From: Sphingobacterium spiritivorum
GTDB lineage: Bacteria; Bacteroidota; Bacteroidia; Sphingobacteriales; Sphingobacteriaceae
NCBI RefSeq assembly: GCF_016724845.1
Contig: NZ_CP068082.1
Span: 3,534,001-3,598,000, forward strand
Direction: 5' to 3'
DNA length: 64,000 nucleotides
The position numbers and the translations under genes are program-made. Positions 54,160 to 63,426 of the stretch are shown piece after piece. The notes below the pieces were generated by a model. That model saw nothing but the letters and a program-made list of their open reading frames with translations. It did not search any database and was not told the DNA's origin. How positions within the stretch are numbered: the first letter of the stretch is position 1; every line of letters starts with the position of its first letter.

Positions 54160-55551
54160 TTACTGGTATCCCAGTAACTTCATTACCTGTTTGGAGTTCT
54201 GTTCTTCACCAAATACCTCATAGTTGAATGTTTCATCCCGGTTACGTCTTACCAGTACATGTTTAGGTGAAGGTAGTAAACAATGATGTATACCTCCGTA
54301 GCCACTCAATACATCCTGATATGCTCCTGTGTGGAAGAAACCAAGATATTGTACTTTACGGGTTTTAGGCATGAACACCGAGTTCATATGCGCTTCCTGA
54401 TTGTAATAATCCTGTCCGTCACAGGTGATACCACCGAGATTGACACGTTCATATTCCGAATCCCAGTTGTTGATCGGCAATAAGATATATTTTTGATTCA
54501 GCGCCCATACATCCGGTAGGTTGGTGATAAATGATCCATCGATCATAAACCATCTTTCACGGTCATTCTGTTGTTTACGTCCTAATACTTTATATAAGAT
54601 ACCGGATGCTTCAGCGACCGTATATTTTCCAAATTCTGTAATGATATCCGGTTCCATGACTTCATGGTGTGCGCAGATCTGTTTGATTCGGTTTACGATT
54701 TCGTTGACCATGTATTCATAATCAAAATCATGTACCAGCGAATCTTTGAAAGGCATACCTCCACCGATGTCTAAGGTGTCCAGCTCCGGATTTATTTTTT
54801 TGAATTTACAGTAAAGTGTAACATATTTCTCCAGTTCATTCCAGTAATAAGGGGTATCTGAAATACCTGAATTGATGAAGAAATGCAGAAGTTTAACTTT
54901 GAAATTGGGATTATCAGCAATTTTATTGTTGTAAAAATCAATGATATCCTCGCTTCGGATTCCGAGACGTGAGGTATAAAACTGAGAATCCGGCTGTTCT
55001 TCGGATGCGATACGGATACCCAGTGCACAAGGTTCATCCAGTTCGATCTCATCGTCATACAAGTTGAATTCTTCCTTATTATCCAATACCGGAATAATAT
55101 TTTTGTACCCGTCATGGATCATATCAATGATGTACTGCTTATATTGATACGTTTTGAATCCGTTACAAATAACCGTAATGTCTTTTGTTACAGTCCCTTG
55201 TCTTTCAAGTGTGTCAATCATCGGCATATCAAAAGCAGATGAAGTCTCCAGGTGAATATCATTTTTCAATGCCTCTTCGACTATATGCTTAAAATGCGAT
55301 GATTTGGTACAATAGCAATATTTATATGAACCGCGGTAATTGTGTTTCAGAATTGCTGTCTGAAACAAGATTTTCGCTTGTTGGATTTTTTTGCTGACAA
55401 TAGGCAAATAAGTAAAACGTAACGGTGTCCCGTACGTTTCTATCATTTCCATGAGATTCAGATCGTGAAAATACAATTCGTCGTCGATGATTTCGAATCC
55501 GTCTTGCGGAAAACCAACACTTAGGTCAAGAAATTCCTGATAGCTCTGCAT
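54160..55551 (-). CDS. speA: Biosynthetic arginine decarboxylase
   Basis: A 463-residue PLP enzyme of the alanine-racemase fold (fold type III) that makes agmatine for polyamine synthesis. Lys83 in YKYCYCTKSSHF is the Schiff-base residue. LDIGGGMPFKDS and EFGKYTVAEASG bind the cofactor phosphate. It is shorter than the E. coli SpeA and of the form common in Bacteroidota. The divergent neighbour is argS. Agmatine ureohydrolase genes are not in this window. Confidence 0.88.
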   Translation of the reverse strand: MQSYQEFLDLSVGFPQDGFEIIDDELYFHDLNLMEMIETYGTPLRFTYLPIVSKKIQQAKILFQTAILKHNYRGSYKYCYCTKSSHFKHIVEEALKNDIHLETSSAFDMPMIDTLERQGTVTKDITVICNGFKTYQYKQYIIDMIHDGYKNIIPVLDNKEEFNLYDDEIELDEPCALGIRIASEEQPDSQFYTSRLGIRSEDIIDFYNNKIADNPNFKVKLLHFFINSGISDTPYYWNELEKYVTLYCKFKKINPELDTLDIGGGMPFKDSLVHDFDYEYMVNEIVNRIKQICAHHEVMEPDIITEFGKYTVAEASGILYKVLGRKQQNDRERWFMIDGSFITNLPDVWALNQKYILLPINNWDSEYERVNLGGITCDGQDYYNQEAHMNSVFMPKTRKVQYLGFFHTGAYQDVLSGYGGIHHCLLPSPKHVLVRRNRDETFNYEVFGEEQNSKQVMKLLGYQ

Positions 55552-55567
55552 TTTTTATTATTTTTGG

Positions 55568-55575
55568 CAAAGATA
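55568..55575 (-). promoter_or_regulatory. -7 box of the speA promoter
   Basis: The minus strand reads TATCTTTG, a match to TAnnTTTG, 17 bases before the speA start. Confidence 0.5.
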
Positions 55576-55660
55576 TGCTTTCAATGCGAATACCTGAATA
55601 GTGAATGCTATTTATTTGTCGTTCAGTATCAGAAAGTTGTAAATATTACTTAATCATTAC

Positions 55661-57445
55661 ATGAGTCAATTCATAGAAAAAGCGCTTATAGACCATACGG
55701 TGCAAGCGGTACACGAGCTTTATCAGGCCGAAATTCAGCCTTCCCAGATCGCATTACAGGAAACACGTAAGGAATTTGAAGGCCAGATAACTATTGTGGT
55801 TTTTCCGATCACTAAATTTTCTAAAAAGTCTCCTGAGCAAACAGGAACCGAAGTAGGTGAGTTCTTACAATCCCGAATCCCGGAATTATCAGGATTCAAT
55901 GTGATCAAAGGATTTCTCAATGTAAGTCTTTCGGATAACTATTGGATAGAGCTGTTGAATTCAACACTTTTAGCTTCTGATTTCGGATGCTTTCCGGCAA
56001 ACGGAAAGAAACTGATGGTGGAGTATTCCTCTCCGAATACAAATAAACCTCTGCACCTGGGGCATATACGTAATAATCTTTTAGGTTATTCCGTTGCTGA
56101 AATACTCAAAGCTTACGGATATGATGTGATCAAGGCCAATCTGGTCAATGACAGAGGTATTCATATCTGTAAATCTATGCTTGCCTGGCAGAAATTCGGA
56201 AACGGAGAAACGCCTGCATCTTCCGGATTAAAAGGAGATCATCTGGTGGGTAAGTATTATGTGATCTTTGATAAGGAATATAAAAAACAGATCGACGAGC
56301 TGAAGGCTGAAGGACAGACTGAAGAAGAAGCGAAAAAGAATGCGCCGCTGATCCGTGAAGCTCAGGAAATGCTCCAGCAGTGGGAGGCAGGTGATCAACA
56401 GGTCATTGAACTGTGGTCTACCATGAATGGTTGGGTATATTCGGGATTTGAAAAGACATACAATCAGCTTGGGGTTGATTTTGACAAATATTATTATGAA
56501 TCCAATACCTATCTGTTAGGTAAAGATATTATTCAGGAAGGTCTGGACAGTGGGGTTTTCTTTAAAAAAGAAGATAACTCGGTATGGATAGATCTGACTG
56601 ACGAAGGACTGGATCAAAAACTGGTCTTAAGAGGTGACGGAACTTCAGTTTACATCACACAGGATCTCGGTACAGCACAGCTGAAATATGACGAGTTCCA
56701 TATGAATGAGTCCATATACGTTGTGGGTAATGAACAGGATTATCACTTTAAAGTGTTGTTTCTGATTCTGAAAAAACTGGGCAAATCCTGGGCTTCAGGT
56801 TTGTTTCACCTTTCCTATGGGATGGTGGATCTGCCTTCCGGCAAGATGAAATCCAGAGAAGGTACAGTCGTTGACGCAGATGATCTGATGTCCGAAATGG
56901 TTGAAACTGCAAAAGAACGTACAGAGGAACTTGGTAAAACAGAAGGTTTCTCGGAGACTGAAAAAGCTGAACTGTACAATACAATCGGCATGGGAGCACT
57001 GAAGTATTTTCTGCTGAAAGTAGATCCTAAGAAACGACTGTTATTTGATCCGAATGAGTCTGTTGACTTTCAGGGACACACGGGGCCATTTATTCAATAT
57101 ACACATGCGCGGATTAAATCGGTCTTAAACAAAGCCGGCTTCTCGGAAGCAACTCCTGTTACTAAACCGGCTTCTATCTCATCATATGAACGGGATCTGA
57201 TCCAGGTATTGGGAAATTTTCCTGTAGTTATCGAAGCTTCGGCAAAAGAATTCAGCCCTGCACAATTGGCCAACTACATTTATGATGTGGCCAAACTGTA
57301 TAACAAATTTTATCATGAAGAGAGTATTCTGAAAGCAGAGGAGGAAGAGGTGAAAAATTTCCGTCTTCACTTATCTGCTACAGCTGCCAGAGTCATATCA
57401 AAAGGGATGAATCTGTTGGGAATACAGGTTCCGGAAAGAATGTAA
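55661..57445 (+). CDS. argS: Arginine-tRNA ligase
   Basis: A 594-residue class I tRNA ligase. The HIGH motif is HLGH at residues 132-135 (NKPLHLGHIRNNL). An N-terminal arginyl-specific domain (VFPITKFSKKSPEQ) binds tRNA. KMSK is represented by GKMKSREGT. The DALR anticodon-binding domain closes the protein (FYHEESILKAEEEEVKNFRL). It lies divergent from speA; both draw on arginine, which could be coincidence. Confidence 0.97.
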   Translation: MSQFIEKALIDHTVQAVHELYQAEIQPSQIALQETRKEFEGQITIVVFPITKFSKKSPEQTGTEVGEFLQSRIPELSGFNVIKGFLNVSLSDNYWIELLNSTLLASDFGCFPANGKKLMVEYSSPNTNKPLHLGHIRNNLLGYSVAEILKAYGYDVIKANLVNDRGIHICKSMLAWQKFGNGETPASSGLKGDHLVGKYYVIFDKEYKKQIDELKAEGQTEEEAKKNAPLIREAQEMLQQWEAGDQQVIELWSTMNGWVYSGFEKTYNQLGVDFDKYYYESNTYLLGKDIIQEGLDSGVFFKKEDNSVWIDLTDEGLDQKLVLRGDGTSVYITQDLGTAQLKYDEFHMNESIYVVGNEQDYHFKVLFLILKKLGKSWASGLFHLSYGMVDLPSGKMKSREGTVVDADDLMSEMVETAKERTEELGKTEGFSETEKAELYNTIGMGALKYFLLKVDPKKRLLFDPNESVDFQGHTGPFIQYTHARIKSVLNKAGFSEATPVTKPASISSYERDLIQVLGNFPVVIEASAKEFSPAQLANYIYDVAKLYNKFYHEESILKAEEEEVKNFRLHLSATAARVISKGMNLLGIQVPERM

Positions 57446-57456
57446 TCAATTGGTGT

Positions 57457-57489
57457 ATGAAGCTCCGCTACTCAAAAGCAGGGCTTCAT
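57457..57489. terminator. Imperfect hairpin after argS
   Basis: ATGAAGCTCCGCT and AGCAGGGCTTCAT pair over 12 of 13 bases around a seven-base loop. No T-run follows, so terminator activity is uncertain. Confidence 0.4.
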
Positions 57490-57564
57490 ATGCGTTCTGT
57501 CAGAGCGAGTCACAGCGTGTCATGCCGGCGGGAAAAATATAATGTGTATCAATAATTGTATTCA

Positions 57565-58641
57565 ATGAAAAGAATTGGTGTAGGATTAGTTGGATTTGGG
57601 ATCTCCGGGCAGGTGTTTCATGCCCCTGTAATGCGAGGTGTAGCTGAATTGGAACTGCTTAAAGTAACGGCTCGCAAGCCTGAACAGCAGGCTATTTTAC
57701 AGGCTAAATACCCGCAGGTAGAGATCGTGCAGACGATAGACGATATTTTAGCTGACGACCGTATCGAACTGGTGGTCATTGCCACGTCCAATGATATGCA
57801 TTATCCGTTTGTAAAGCAGGTCCTGGAAACCGGGAAGCATGTTGTTGTAGAAAAGCCGTTTACGAATACAACCGCGCAGGCAGACGAACTGATCGCACTG
57901 GCAAAAGCAAAAGGATTGCAACTGGCTGTGTATCATAACCTCCGTTTTAACTCCGATTATCGTACGGTTGAAAAGGTCGTTAAGAGTGGTGAACTCGGAC
58001 CTGTTGTCAATTTAGAGAGTCGTTATGACCGGTTCAGAAACTATTTGCGACCGAACGCATGGCGTGAAAATAATCTTCCCGGATCGGGTATATTCTATGA
58101 TCTGGGGGCACATCAGATTGATCAGACGCTACAACTTTTTGGAAAACCAACAGGAGTTTTTGCAGATTTAGCCATTCAGCGCACCGGAGCACAGGCTGTT
58201 GACAGTTTTGATCTGTTGCTGTATTATCCTAATCTGCGGGTATCATTAAAGGCATCCATGCTGGCTAAGGAAGAAACGACCCGATACCTCATCTTCGGTC
58301 TCAATGGTACCTTTACAAAGAATGGTTCGGATCCGCAGGAAACTTTGCTGCGCGCCGGACATTTTCCGGACGAAGACCCGCATTGGGGAGAAGAAGATCC
58401 TTCCATCTATGGCAAACTGAATATATTGAAAGACGGGGAAGATATTTCAAAAATCATTCCCTCCGAAAAAGGAAGTTATCTGGATTTTTACAGAAATGTT
58501 GTGGATGCTATCCGGGGTGCTGCTCCTTTGATTGTACAGCCTGAGCAGGCACGTGATGTCATCCGTATCATTGAGCTTGGCTATCAAAGCCAGCAGGAGA
58601 GACGTGTGATTCCTATCGAAGATCAGCTGATCGCTTACTAA
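57565..58641 (+). CDS. Gfo/Idh/MocA oxidoreductase, cytoplasmic
   Basis: A 358-residue NAD(P)-dependent oxidoreductase with MKRIGVGLVGFGISGQVFHAP as Rossmann start, VVEKPFTNTTAQADELI with the catalytic-type Lys of EKP, and SGIFYDLGAHQIDQTLQLFG with the substrate-site Asp/His pair. It belongs to the YdgJ/YhhX-like branch. ATG 57565 is favoured over a TTG nine bases upstream. It is followed 2 bp later by a flavoprotein gene. Confidence 0.92.
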   Translation: MKRIGVGLVGFGISGQVFHAPVMRGVAELELLKVTARKPEQQAILQAKYPQVEIVQTIDDILADDRIELVVIATSNDMHYPFVKQVLETGKHVVVEKPFTNTTAQADELIALAKAKGLQLAVYHNLRFNSDYRTVEKVVKSGELGPVVNLESRYDRFRNYLRPNAWRENNLPGSGIFYDLGAHQIDQTLQLFGKPTGVFADLAIQRTGAQAVDSFDLLLYYPNLRVSLKASMLAKEETTRYLIFGLNGTFTKNGSDPQETLLRAGHFPDEDPHWGEEDPSIYGKLNILKDGEDISKIIPSEKGSYLDFYRNVVDAIRGAAPLIVQPEQARDVIRIIELGYQSQQERRVIPIEDQLIAY

Positions 58642-58643
58642 TT

Positions 58644-59834
58644 ATGCAATATGATGCTGTAATTATAGGAGGGGGTGCCTGCGGACTGATGTGCGCTGTG
58701 CAGGCAGGCTTATTGGGTAAGAAGACGCTGATCCTGGAGCGTAACAATAAACCCGGTGCCAAAATTCTGATTTCAGGTGGAGGGCGTTGTAATTATACCA
58801 ATCTGGGAACTACTACTGCTAACTTTGTAACACAGAATCCGGACTTTTTGCATGGCATATTCAAGCGCTGGACTGTAGATGACACGGTTCGTTTTTTTGA
58901 GTCATATGGCATTTCCGGACAGGAAAAAACATTAGGTCAACTCTTTCCGACCACTAATAAAGCTAAAGATATTGTTGCCGTATTTACAAATCTTATGTTT
59001 GAGACCGGACAGGATATCTGGCTGGATAGCCTGGTAAAGTCCGTGGATCAGGCAGACGGAGTTTTCCGTATCTGTGTCGATACACCTTCAGGGGAAAAAA
59101 CTTTGAAAACTGCGAAGGTTGTTATGGCCAGCGGAGGGCTTCCGGTACAGAAGCTGGGTGCATCTGATTTTGCATTGAGGCTGGCCCGTAAATTTGAATT
59201 ATCTATTGTTCCTACAGCTCCGGCATTGGTTCCCCTGACTATTACCGGCAAAGATGCCGAATGGTATGCCTCTCTTTCTGGAAACAGTGTTTTCTCAAGA
59301 GTATATAATAAAGAGGTCAGTTTTGAAGAAAATATCTTATTCACGCATTGGGGCCTGAGTGGCCCGGCTATTCTGCAGATTTCTTCTTATTGGCGGGCCG
59401 GACAGGAGTTTACGATAGACTTGTTACCGAAATTCAGTCTGGAGCAAATCATAAAAGATGAACGCAACAGCGGTGGTAAGCGATTATTGTCTCAGGTGCT
59501 GAATGATTATTTTACCCGCAAGATGGTGGATGCTTTTGGTAAATTTTTGCCATTGACGACCAAAATTGCTTCTTTGAGTAAGGCAGATGCAAAGCTGATT
59601 GTAGAAACAATTCACCGGTTTCATGTGAAGCCTGCAGGCGACAAGGGATATGATAAGGCTGAAGTGATGCGTGGCGGGGTTGATACAAATGAGCTAAATC
59701 CATCCACTCTGGAATCAAAACGGATTCCCGGATTATACTTTGGCGGGGAAGCTGTGGATGTGACAGGCTGGCTTGGCGGATATAATTTTCAATGGGCATG
59801 GGCATCAGGCTATACCATTGCTCAGGCGATCTGA
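58644..59834 (+). CDS. BaiN/HI0933-type NAD(P)/FAD-dependent oxidoreductase
   Basis: A 396-residue flavoprotein. It opens MQYDAVIIGGGACGLMCAVQ (FAD dinucleotide fold) with NKPGAKILISGGGRCNYTN, the family mark. The C-terminal FAD segment is GLYFGGEAVDVTGWLGG and YNFQWAWASGY. The family includes BaiN, which reduces steroid double bonds, but most members have no known substrate. It is probably co-transcribed with the preceding oxidoreductase, 2 bp apart. Confidence 0.9.
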   Translation: MQYDAVIIGGGACGLMCAVQAGLLGKKTLILERNNKPGAKILISGGGRCNYTNLGTTTANFVTQNPDFLHGIFKRWTVDDTVRFFESYGISGQEKTLGQLFPTTNKAKDIVAVFTNLMFETGQDIWLDSLVKSVDQADGVFRICVDTPSGEKTLKTAKVVMASGGLPVQKLGASDFALRLARKFELSIVPTAPALVPLTITGKDAEWYASLSGNSVFSRVYNKEVSFEENILFTHWGLSGPAILQISSYWRAGQEFTIDLLPKFSLEQIIKDERNSGGKRLLSQVLNDYFTRKMVDAFGKFLPLTTKIASLSKADAKLIVETIHRFHVKPAGDKGYDKAEVMRGGVDTNELNPSTLESKRIPGLYFGGEAVDVTGWLGGYNFQWAWASGYTIAQAI

Positions 59835-59931
59835 CCGCAGGCTGCCGATTTTCGGCTACTGCTCATAAAAATCCCTGATCTGATTTTTTCTAATACTTAC
59901 TTCTTCTTAACGATTCCTCATTTAAAAGTCT

Positions 59932-59939
59932 TACTTTTG
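59932..59939 (+). promoter_or_regulatory. -7 box of the rnpB promoter
   Basis: TACTTTTG matches TAnnTTTG, and the expected start about 6 bases on coincides with the 5' end of the RNase P RNA at 59945. Confidence 0.6.
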
Positions 59940-59944
59940 CTGCT

Positions 59945-60329
59945 GAAGCAAACTGGTTCTATCGCTGTTCCGTTTATTCGGGAAAGAGGAAAGTCCGGGC
60001 AACACAGAGCAACTCACTTCCTAACGGGAAGGCTCCGCTCAGGCGGAGACAGCAAGTGCCACAGAAAATATACCGCCTTGTCTTCGGACAGGGTAAGGGT
60101 GAAAACGTGAGGTAAGAGCTCACGGTATTGCATGGCGACATGGATTACGGTAAACCTTGAGTGTTGAAAGACCAAATAGGTTACGAAACTCGAAGGCTGC
60201 TCGTCTTCTTTTACTTCGGTAAGATTCGTAATGGGTAGGTTGATGGAGTCTGTCAGCAATGGCAGATCTAGATAAATGATAGAAAACCGATTTTTCGGTG
60301 TACAGAACCCGGCTTATAAGGTTTGCTTC
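59945..60329 (+). ncRNA. rnpB: RNase P RNA
   Basis: The ends pair perfectly: GAAGCAAAC (59945-59953) with GTTTGCTTC (60321-60329), which is helix P1, followed by a T-run. The conserved core is present: GAGGAAAGTCCGGGC (CR-I), ACAGAAAATATACCGCC, GGTAAGGGTGAAAACGTG, AGACCAAATAGGTTACGAA, and near the 3' end GATAAATGATAGAAAACC and ACAGAACCCGGCTTAT (CR-V). It is bacterial class A type. It cleaves the 5' leader of pre-tRNA. An apparent 81-codon frame on the other strand is without significance. Confidence 0.97.
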
Positions 60330-60397
60330 CTTTTTTGAATATTGCCCCTAAATTCTTAATTTGTACACGACAATTAGATAGAAGAGAGTTACCTCAT

Positions 60398-61801
60398 ATG
60401 ACTACAATATTAATAATAGACGACGAACGTGCAATAAGAAGTACGCTGAGAGAGATTTTAGAATACGAAGATTATAAGGTTTTTGATGCAGATAATGCTC
60501 TTGACGGTCTTGAAATTCTAAAAAAAGAAAAAATTGATCTTGTACTTTGTGATATTAAGATGGAAAAAATGGATGGATTGGAGGCGCTTACATTTGCGCA
60601 GACACTCAAACCTGAAGTTCCTTTTATTATGATATCGGGGCACGGGACAGTGGAAACTGCAGTAGAGGCAACTAAAAAAGGTGCGTATGACTTTCTTTCT
60701 AAACCGCTGGATCTGAACAGAATCCTGATTACGGTGCGCAATGCACTGGAAAGAGGCTCCCTTGTAGAAGAAACTAAAGTGCTGAAGAAAAAAGTATTCA
60801 GTTCCAAGACCAAAGAAATACTGGGTAGTTCGGATACCATCTCCAAGATTAAAGAAACGATAGAGCGTGTTGCGCCTACAGAGGCAAGAGTATTGATCAC
60901 AGGAGAGAATGGCTCGGGTAAAGAGCTTGTTGCCAGATGGCTGCATGAAAAATCAAATCGCTCATCCTTACCGCTGATCGAAGTCAACTGTGCTGCGATT
61001 CCTTCAGAACTTATCGAATCGGAATTGTTCGGACACGAAAAAGGCTCCTTTACCTCTGCTGTAAAACAACGTATCGGTAAATTTGAGCAGGCCAGTGGCG
61101 GAACTTTATTTCTGGATGAGATCGGTGATATGAGCTTATCAGCTCAGGCAAAAGTATTGAGAGCTTTACAGGAGCATAAGATTACACGTGTAGGAGGGGA
61201 GAAAGAGATAGATGTCAATGTGCGTGTGATTGCGGCGACCAATAAGGATCTGTTGAAGGAGATTGATGCCGGTAACTTCCGGATGGACTTGTACCACCGT
61301 CTGAGTGTGATCCTTATCCATGTGCCGCCTTTGTCTCAGCGTACTGATGATATCCCGACAATAGCAAACAGCTTTTGTGAGGAAATCTGCGGTGACTACA
61401 ATATGCCGGTCAAGAAGATCACTATGGAAGCGATGAAAGCCCTTCAATCTCTGCCGTGGACAGGTAATATCCGTGAGCTTCGCAATATGGTGGAACGCCT
61501 GATTATCTTAAGTGATAAGTCGATCACAGATGCAGATGTACTGACTTACGCCAATCCATCTATCGTTAATCCTGCTAATGGTTCTTCTGCAGGAAATGAA
61601 ACGGGTAAAGCTGTTGACTATAAAGGCATATTCGAACGTTTTGAATCTTTTCAGGACTTTAAGGATCATGCCGAAAAAGAGTTTATCAACTTCAAACTGG
61701 ATAAAAACAGCTGGAATGTTTCCAAAACAGCTGACGATATCGGTATACAGCGAAGCCATCTGTACAGTAAAATAGAAAAATTCGGTCTTAAAAGAGACTA
61801 A
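60398..61801 (+). CDS. NtrC-type sigma-54-dependent response regulator
   Basis: A 467-residue regulator: receiver domain (residues 1-120; phospho-acceptor Asp52 in LVLCDIKM), AAA+ domain with Walker A GENGSGKE and Walker B GGTLFLDEIGDM, and a helix-turn-helix of the Fis type at the end (WNVSKTADDIGIQRSHLYSKI). The loop that touches sigma-54 reads GSFTSA at residues 216-221 rather than GAFTGA. No sensor kinase gene is adjacent. The start at ATG 60398 is preferred over a frame extension of 25 codons into the tail of the RNase P region. Its targets are unknown. Confidence 0.9.
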   Translation: MTTILIIDDERAIRSTLREILEYEDYKVFDADNALDGLEILKKEKIDLVLCDIKMEKMDGLEALTFAQTLKPEVPFIMISGHGTVETAVEATKKGAYDFLSKPLDLNRILITVRNALERGSLVEETKVLKKKVFSSKTKEILGSSDTISKIKETIERVAPTEARVLITGENGSGKELVARWLHEKSNRSSLPLIEVNCAAIPSELIESELFGHEKGSFTSAVKQRIGKFEQASGGTLFLDEIGDMSLSAQAKVLRALQEHKITRVGGEKEIDVNVRVIAATNKDLLKEIDAGNFRMDLYHRLSVILIHVPPLSQRTDDIPTIANSFCEEICGDYNMPVKKITMEAMKALQSLPWTGNIRELRNMVERLIILSDKSITDADVLTYANPSIVNPANGSSAGNETGKAVDYKGIFERFESFQDFKDHAEKEFINFKLDKNSWNVSKTADDIGIQRSHLYSKIEKFGLKRD

Positions 61802-61813
61802 ATGCTTATACAA

Positions 61814-61841
61814 AAGGGGATCAAATTAATTTGATCCCCTT
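61814..61841. terminator. Perfect palindromic terminator
   Basis: AAGGGGATCAAATT followed by AATTTGATCCCCTT is a perfect 28-base palindrome between converging genes, 13 bp after the NtrC stop. Some AT flanks suit termination both ways. Confidence 0.65.
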
Positions 61842-61867
61842 ATTGCTTGCAATAATGAATGGAAATT

Positions 61868-62041
61868 TTAATCGTTAAATCTCCGTTTTTGCTTGTTATA
61901 AAGTGTAAAAACAACAACTGCTATAAGAATAAGACCAATAACTAAATATCCTAAGGTGGAATGATCTTGTCTATCCGTCTCATGCTGAGCAAATACGAAA
62001 TTTGCTATTCCCATCATTAAAATTAATAACCACGCTCTCAT
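61868..62041 (-). CDS. 57-residue exported/membrane protein
   Basis: Minus-strand ATG 62041 to TAA 61868 codes for a 57-residue protein. It reads MRAWLLILMMGIANFVFAQ, a good signal peptide cleaved after FAQ, then a polar HETDRQDHSTLG stretch and a transmembrane helix (YLVIGLILIAVVVFTLY) with a basic end, NKQKRRFND. The layout of signal, short polar periplasmic part, one helix and a positive cytoplasmic tail is that of a real small membrane protein. I know no name for it. It lies between the NtrC-type regulator and hom. Confidence 0.65.
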   Translation of the reverse strand: MRAWLLILMMGIANFVFAQHETDRQDHSTLGYLVIGLILIAVVVFTLYNKQKRRFND

Positions 62042-62098
62042 AATAAAATTTAGTTTGTGAACGTAGGAATTTACAATTTTTATGCCATTACCGCAATA

Positions 62099-62130
62099 TT
62101 TTTATTGTAACTTTTTGGATACAATAAAAA
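62099..62130. repeat. Inverted repeat upstream of the small membrane protein gene
   Basis: TTTTTATTGTA (62099-62109) and TACAATAAAAA (62120-62130) are perfect 11-base inverted repeats around a ten-base loop. It lies about 60 bases upstream of the small gene and next to the hom terminator; it could be an operator or a second stop signal. Confidence 0.4.
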
Positions 62131-62163
62131 TGCGCCTTCTACTTATGTAAAAGACGCATTTTG
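62126..62163 (-). terminator. hom terminator
   Basis: On the minus strand AAAATGCGTCTTTT and AAGGCGCATTTTT pair with one or two mismatches around a ten-base loop and are followed by TTTTTATT. It lies 56 bp after the hom stop. Confidence 0.65.
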
Positions 62164-62218
62164 TGAAAATGGTTACTTCATTTCAGAAGTAACGGGTTGG
62201 TTTATGGTGAGTTGCCTC

Positions 62219-63400
62219 TTATGCGATTTCAGCGATAAATACACCATCTTTTTTGATGTCAGCCAGATGAGTTATAATCTGCTTAAGATTGATCTTTCCA
62301 ATAACATATTTGAAGTTATCAGCATAATAACGCTCACTGATTGAGCTAAAGTTTAATTTATTAATCAGTGTATCGTCTTCATATCTTAAATATACGTTCA
62401 ATTCATAGTCAGTGCTGTAGGAAAGTTCCTGTGCTTCCAGGTGTTTCTTATACTCGTATCTGTAATCATAACGCAGTGCCGTAATGTCTGATAATACTGC
62501 TGAGCCTGTGGGATGACCGCCCGCACCTTTACCATAGAAGAATTGCTCGTCCGCAAATGCTGCTTTTACAAGTACGCCGTTGTTTTCATTCTCGACATTG
62601 TAAAGCATATTGTCTTTGGTAATAAATTTTGGCAGAACATATAACACTACCTGCGCATTATTGATTTCTTTGGCCAATGGCACGAGCTTAAGTTTGTAGC
62701 CTTTCTCTTTTGCAAAGCGGATATCCTGCTGATCCAGTTTGTCTATACCGATATTCAGAATATCATCCGGTTTGATATAGAGTCCGTAAGCATGTGAAGC
62801 TACAATAGCAAGTTTGTACTTAGGATCATATCCTCCTACATCGAGTGTAGGATCTGTTTCTGCAAATCCCAGTTCCTGTGCTTTCTTCAATGCGGTATCA
62901 TAGCTTTGATTTTCATTGAAGATCTTGGACAGAATATAGTTGGATGATCCGTTGAATATGCCACTTACCGAATGCAAAAGTTCGTTGTCATAATATTCTT
63001 CCAGATTACGGATAATGGGAATACTTCCGCAGACCGCTCCTTCATAAAGCAGACTTGTACCCGTCTGTTGCTGGATCTCTGTAAGTTCTTCCAGATGTGT
63101 TGCAATCATTTTTTTATTTGCTGATACCACATTTTTTCCGGACTTAAGCGCCGTCACTGTAAACTGGTAAGCAGCTTCTGAATCGTCAATTAATTCGACA
63201 ACTGTATTGATCTCCGGATCGTCCAGTATGACAGCAGGATCTGTTGTAAATAATTCAGCAGGCAGAGAACGTTTCTTGTCGGCATTTTTGATTACAAATT
63301 TTTTGATCTCTAAATTTAAATTCTTCGTTTTTATTATATCATAAAGGCCTTGTCCTACTACTCCAAATCCAAACATGCCTAGTGTTAACTTCTTACTCAT
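62219..63400 (-). CDS. hom: Homoserine dehydrogenase
   Basis: A 393-residue monofunctional enzyme making homoserine from aspartate semialdehyde. NAD(P) fold GMFGFGVVGQGLYDII, the catalytic region SANKKMIA, EGAVCGSIPIIRNLEEY, GIFNGSSNYILSKI, and the AETDPTLDVGGYD segment are all typical. The C-terminal 90 residues are not an evident ACT domain. It follows the metX gene by 26 bp, so the pair serves methionine synthesis. Confidence 0.95.
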   Translation of the reverse strand: MSKKLTLGMFGFGVVGQGLYDIIKTKNLNLEIKKFVIKNADKKRSLPAELFTTDPAVILDDPEINTVVELIDDSEAAYQFTVTALKSGKNVVSANKKMIATHLEELTEIQQQTGTSLLYEGAVCGSIPIIRNLEEYYDNELLHSVSGIFNGSSNYILSKIFNENQSYDTALKKAQELGFAETDPTLDVGGYDPKYKLAIVASHAYGLYIKPDDILNIGIDKLDQQDIRFAKEKGYKLKLVPLAKEINNAQVVLYVLPKFITKDNMLYNVENENNGVLVKAAFADEQFFYGKGAGGHPTGSAVLSDITALRYDYRYEYKKHLEAQELSYSTDYELNVYLRYEDDTLINKLNFSSISERYYADNFKYVIGKINLKQIITHLADIKKDGVFIAEIA

Positions 63401-63426
63401 TTGTTTTTAATAAATATCTTTTAATC

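Noticed and set aside
60014..60259. An 81-codon minus-strand frame inside the RNase P RNA.
   Set aside because: The region is explained fully by rnpB with its conserved elements.
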